The notes below the pieces were generated by a model that had not been told where the DNA came from, made no database searches, and saw nothing but the letters and a program-made list of their open reading frames with translations. A program made the translations under genes and the position numbers. Positions 58,465 through 64,000 of a stretch of DNA of 64,000 nt are shown here, in pieces (positions within the stretch are counted from its first letter, which is position 1; each line of letters starts with the position of its first letter). The stretch lies in the NCBI RefSeq assembly GCF_000004075.3, contig NC_026656.2, positions 16,502,607-16,566,606 of the forward strand. The letters are read 5' to 3'. This DNA is from Cucumis sativus (taxonomy: Eukaryota; Streptophyta; Magnoliopsida; Cucurbitales; Cucurbitaceae).

Positions 58465-59397
58465 ACACCTGTCTAATGAAGAGCTGTTACCTATAATTGG
58501 AAAAATTCACCCATCAGAGCATTACTATGCAAAACAACAGGCAGAATATATCATACAGCAGGTACTCATCCATAACGAATCTTAAAACCCATATGCAAGT
58601 CGATGAATTTTTTAGCTTTACTTTTACGATTGAGATATTGCTTGGATATTGTGGCACATATTAATGTCATCAACAAACATCTCATGATTCTTATGTATGG
58701 TTGTAGAAACAATTTACTCTTTCTTTTCCTCTATCAGTGAGAGCTTGCTGGGTTGTCCATGGATTGTTTTATACTCTGTACAGTTATTTTAATTTTTACT
58801 TGACCGACCACCCATCACATATAAGTAATATTGTGTAAAATTCATTTTACGAGTAGTAAAATCGGTCATATTAAAACGCAGTCATTACACCAATTGTTTT
58901 CTGTTTGCACTTTGTGGACTGAATGGTTATTCTCTTGGAAGTTCCTTTATCAGATTTCATTATGAATCTATTGCATCTGACTTTTAACTCAATAAACTGT
59001 AGCATAATTGTTAATGTTATTATGGTCCTCATTGATTTTAATAAGATAGACCAAGTGTTCTCTATCAGCCTCAGAACATAAGATATAGTATGACGTCATT
59101 TATCTTATCATTTTACATGGAAGAACTTTCTTGCAAATGTTTTCTAAATGAGAAAACATTACCATAAGGCATAAGATCTAGAATTAGACTAGGCCTGGAA
59201 AATATTTTCATCTTCCAGAGGGAGCAACTACATCTGTTGATTAACATCTTCATTCTGTCTTTATTTTACAGGCTGATGCAGATAAAGATGGACGTCTCAC
59301 CTTGGCAGAAATGATCGATCATCCTTACGTATTTTACAGTGCCATTTTCAACGAAGATGATGAGGACGATTATGATTTCCACGATGAGTTTCGTTAA
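58465..59397 (+). pseudogene. ER EF-hand gene, last two exons, block B
   Basis: The exons 58465-58561 and 59272-59397 have the same sequence as those in block A, including the EF-hand loop DADKDGRLTLAE and the HDEFR end. The intron differs by one inserted base near 59200. The 5' part of the gene is again absent, so the truncation predates the block duplication. Unbroken exons in both copies could reflect recent duplication or residual constraint; this cannot be decided here. Confidence 0.85.
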
Positions 59398-59959
59398 GTT
59401 TTTTCATGTATGGACACCTCCCTCTATCTAACAAACTTCCGCGGACAAGATCAGTCTTGATGTTTGTTGCTGTTGCAGGAATAGTCGAATAGTCAGATAG
59501 GATTAGCAGTAGAGAAAACGGAGTTCTTTCGCAGCATGGAATCGGGATACAGAGTTTGAAGTCTTAGGCAACAACTTGGAGGAGATCTCTCTGGCATGGT
59601 GGTCAGAACTGGGTTAAACTTCTTCAGCCATGGCTCGCCCATATGGTGGTATCCCTCTTTTTGTAGCATATGAAACCCCCATCTTGTCTAAGATAACAAT
59701 GGTTTCACACCTTAGATTATAGACATTTATTTGCAAATAGTTTTGTTAAGTTCAATGTCCTTGGTATAGAATTACCATTTAATTGTTATTTGTTACTAAT
59801 TTATTCTTCCTGGATAGAAAATTATCAATTATTCAATCATATTTATCTTTTGAGTATAGGGTTTTTGAAAAAGTGAGCTACAAACAGGTGTGTAATTTTA
59901 GTATTTTGTTGTTGCTTTTCAAATATGATGTTGGATATGATATTTGGTTTAAGAATTTT

Positions 59960-60665
59960 TGGACCAAGTACAAATAATTGAATTTTAGGACTAATTAAAA
60001 GTTGACATGTGTTGACATAAGGATGATGCCACGCATTTTCATCGTTGGTTCAAGTTAAAGTTAACTATTTTAGGTTCAATTAAATATTATTTATTTGTAC
60101 AATTTTAGCCTAAGAGCTAAATATGACAAAAATTTATGTAATAAGGTTAACTTAGTTGGAGAGCTAAATATGACAAAAATATATGTGATTGGATCCATGA
60201 GTCTGATCCATGGATCAACAAAGTCCAAGCCCATAAGAGGACTATAAATAGAAGAGTCCTCCTCATCTGTGGAGATAGAAATTTTTACTCCATAGGGTTT
60301 AAAGAGAATTCTCCCAAGAACAAGAAGACTCTCGAGTTTAAAGAGAATTCTCCTAAGAACAAGAAGACTCTCGTCGACCACCCTCCAAGATTGAAGAAAA
60401 ACATTATGTGATGTAGCTTCCTCAAATCAAACATATAGACATTCAATCGAGAGAAAATTAAAGGATCAAATATTAGAAATATTGTTTGGTCAAATTGACA
60501 CGTTCGATGGGATATCTCTACCTCTTATCTCTCTCTCATCATCTAAATCTACAAGCAAACCAATGACAATAAAGAAAGCTTAATCCAAATCTTCTATAAG
60601 CGACACTTGCACATCTTCTATTGCAAGCGACGGTTACACAGGACTAGGACCTGTACCCACAGTGT
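59960..60665 (+). mobile_element. LTR-like segment, block B
   Basis: Counterpart of 7640-8340 with TATAAATA near 60243 and the tandem repeat with units near 60297 and 60336. One extra base per unit makes the period 39 here. This copy has longer homopolymers at several points. Confidence 0.5.
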
Positions 60666-60841
60666 TCAAGGGAAATCATCCAGGAGCAGAATCAAGGTTC
60701 TGTCATTGCGTAGAGCATTCTTAAGCAATTGATGGAGTTTCCTAAAGTTGGGATTGTCATCAAGGAATCCCTTGCTATAAGAAGATCGATAATCACGATA
60801 AGGTATATAGGGAATAAGTTCACACCTAAATGAAATGAAAT

Positions 60842-60955
60842 AGACCCTACATTGTCAAAGAAGTTTACACAAATGAAGTATACAAGATTGTTGATCGAGA
60901 TAGATTAAAAGTTGCCCCAATCAATGATAGGATTCTCAAGACATTTTATGTGTAA
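60842..60955 (+). pseudogene. Gypsy polyprotein tail, block B
   Basis: Counterpart of 8524-8637: 37 codons plus TAA, with RPYIVKEVY and VAPIND. Confidence 0.7.
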
Positions 60956-61292
60956 CGTCATTATGTAAAAAGCTCTTTATCGCAAGAGCTTAAACTGCAT
61001 AATCTCCAAACCCACACGAGCTTAAAAGGTGAGTGATAAAAAAAAAAAAAAACCCAATCAAACTATTTGATCTCAATGTTATAAAAATGGTACGTAGGCA
61101 GCTTAATGTTAACTTTAAGTTCAGTTATATGTGCAAGAAAAAAGTTTAGTAAGCGACATTATGACTTAATCTCATAGTAAATGGTATGTAAGCAACATGA
61201 AATAAGAAATTTTCATTATCATTAAAGCAAAGTTTTGTATTTACTGAAATTAAAAAAAGAAAACGAATAAAAAAAAGGGAAGGGGAGCAAAG

Positions 61293-63190
<1,898 letters not shown>

Positions 63191-64000
63191 AATGCGTGCC
63201 AAAATAATTGAAAATTTATGTTGATTCAAAGAAATTAATGGTGGAAAAAATTATGGATTACTGGTGGATTCAAGAACTGTAACTAGTCAGGTCGAGGAAA
63301 TCCAAGTAAATCCATGCTGAGAATATGACCTTAAGTGAATCTTTTTAGGTATCAACAATAATTGAAAAATTGTCACTCTCATGGAGAGATTTGAAAAATT
63401 ATCTCAAACATAAACGCAAAGAGATAAAACTTGAGAAACTTGTGGATCGGCTTGGGACTAAAGACAATAATAGAAAGGCAGAAAAGTGTGTATTTTGGAT
63501 AGTACAATAGATCCCAAGGCGAACACCGTGAAAAATAAACAACAATGTAACAAAGAAAAGAAAGTTTTTTTGGTGAAGGTTTGAATACAAAACCTTTTAT
63601 TTGTTTGATTGTAATAGAAGAATTTTCTGATGCCTTGTCAATTTTCAAAAGTCCTAAAAATAGTGTTCAAATTTTAAAACGACACCAAGTTTTAGCAATT
63701 CCTTGTAAAAATACTCGTAAATTTTAAAAATGTGTGAATACCTCAATCACCCTCCTCTTCTCTTCCCCTTTTCTACTTCAATGTACAACTAAACTCTTCT
63801 CTATTTGTTCTTGACTCGACGTCAATACCCTTTCGTCTTTCATCTCCCTCTTCTTATTTATATTGATATATTATATTAGTGCTTCATGTTACCCTAAACC
63901 AAGCAAGGTTTAGAGAAAGGGAAATAGAATTTGTTTTGGGAAAAGGGAAAAAAAGAAAAAGGTAAAAGAATTGAAATGATAAAAGGTAGAGAAAAAGGAT

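Overview
The window is AT-rich nuclear DNA of a flowering plant. Evidence for this is the spliced host-gene exons of plant-type families (RRG/DUF155, a UPL7-type HECT ligase, kinesin-12, plant mobile domain), the Ty3/Gypsy, Ty1/Copia and L1 LINE remnants, and a satellite with monomers of about 157-180 bp. The retroelement gag and plant-mobile-domain sequences resemble types I associate with cucurbits such as melon and cucumber. That family assignment is inference. I see no bacterial operons, CRISPR array, tRNA or rRNA. Almost every ORF-like stretch is a broken mobile element.

Layout. Bases 1-11613 (block A) recur in the same orientation at 52332-64000 (block B). Both copies run into the window edges, so the true unit is larger. 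Each block carries 3' exons of an RRG-like gene (- strand) with a chimeric Gypsy/Copia remnant in one intron, the last two exons of an ER EF-hand gene (+ strand), an LTR-like segment, a Gypsy polyprotein tail and a plant-mobile-domain pseudogene (- strand). Bases 11614-15878 are AT-rich DNA with small degenerate repeats.

Bases 15879-43115 are a mosaic of retroelements. A 5.37-kb Gypsy+LINE composite occurs twice (15879-21247 and 31033-36408). A second Gypsy (called GypB here) occurs as overlapping partial copies (21248-23470, 38867-39829, 40204-42860). Satellite arrays lie between them (23860-29630 in 2.1-kb macro-repeats, and 37860-38870). Most junctions between pieces are abrupt, and several show microhomology or short copied filler.

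Bases 43451-46613 hold decayed fragments of a UPL7-type HECT ubiquitin ligase and a kinesin-12 gene. Bases 46614-51654 are mostly featureless AT-rich DNA. The last exon of the RRG-like gene is at 51655-51795, so in block B three consecutive exons with compatible splice phases are visible. The same gene in block A has damage at two splice acceptors.

No genes here form a pathway together. The biology is of genome structure: segmental duplication, nested and chimeric retroelements, gene-fragment accumulation and satellite formation, as in pericentromeric or other low-recombination plant DNA. Some duplicated pieces may be assembly artefacts (unmerged haplotypes, misjoined repeats). Clustered single-base indels in one copy but not the other keep that possibility open.
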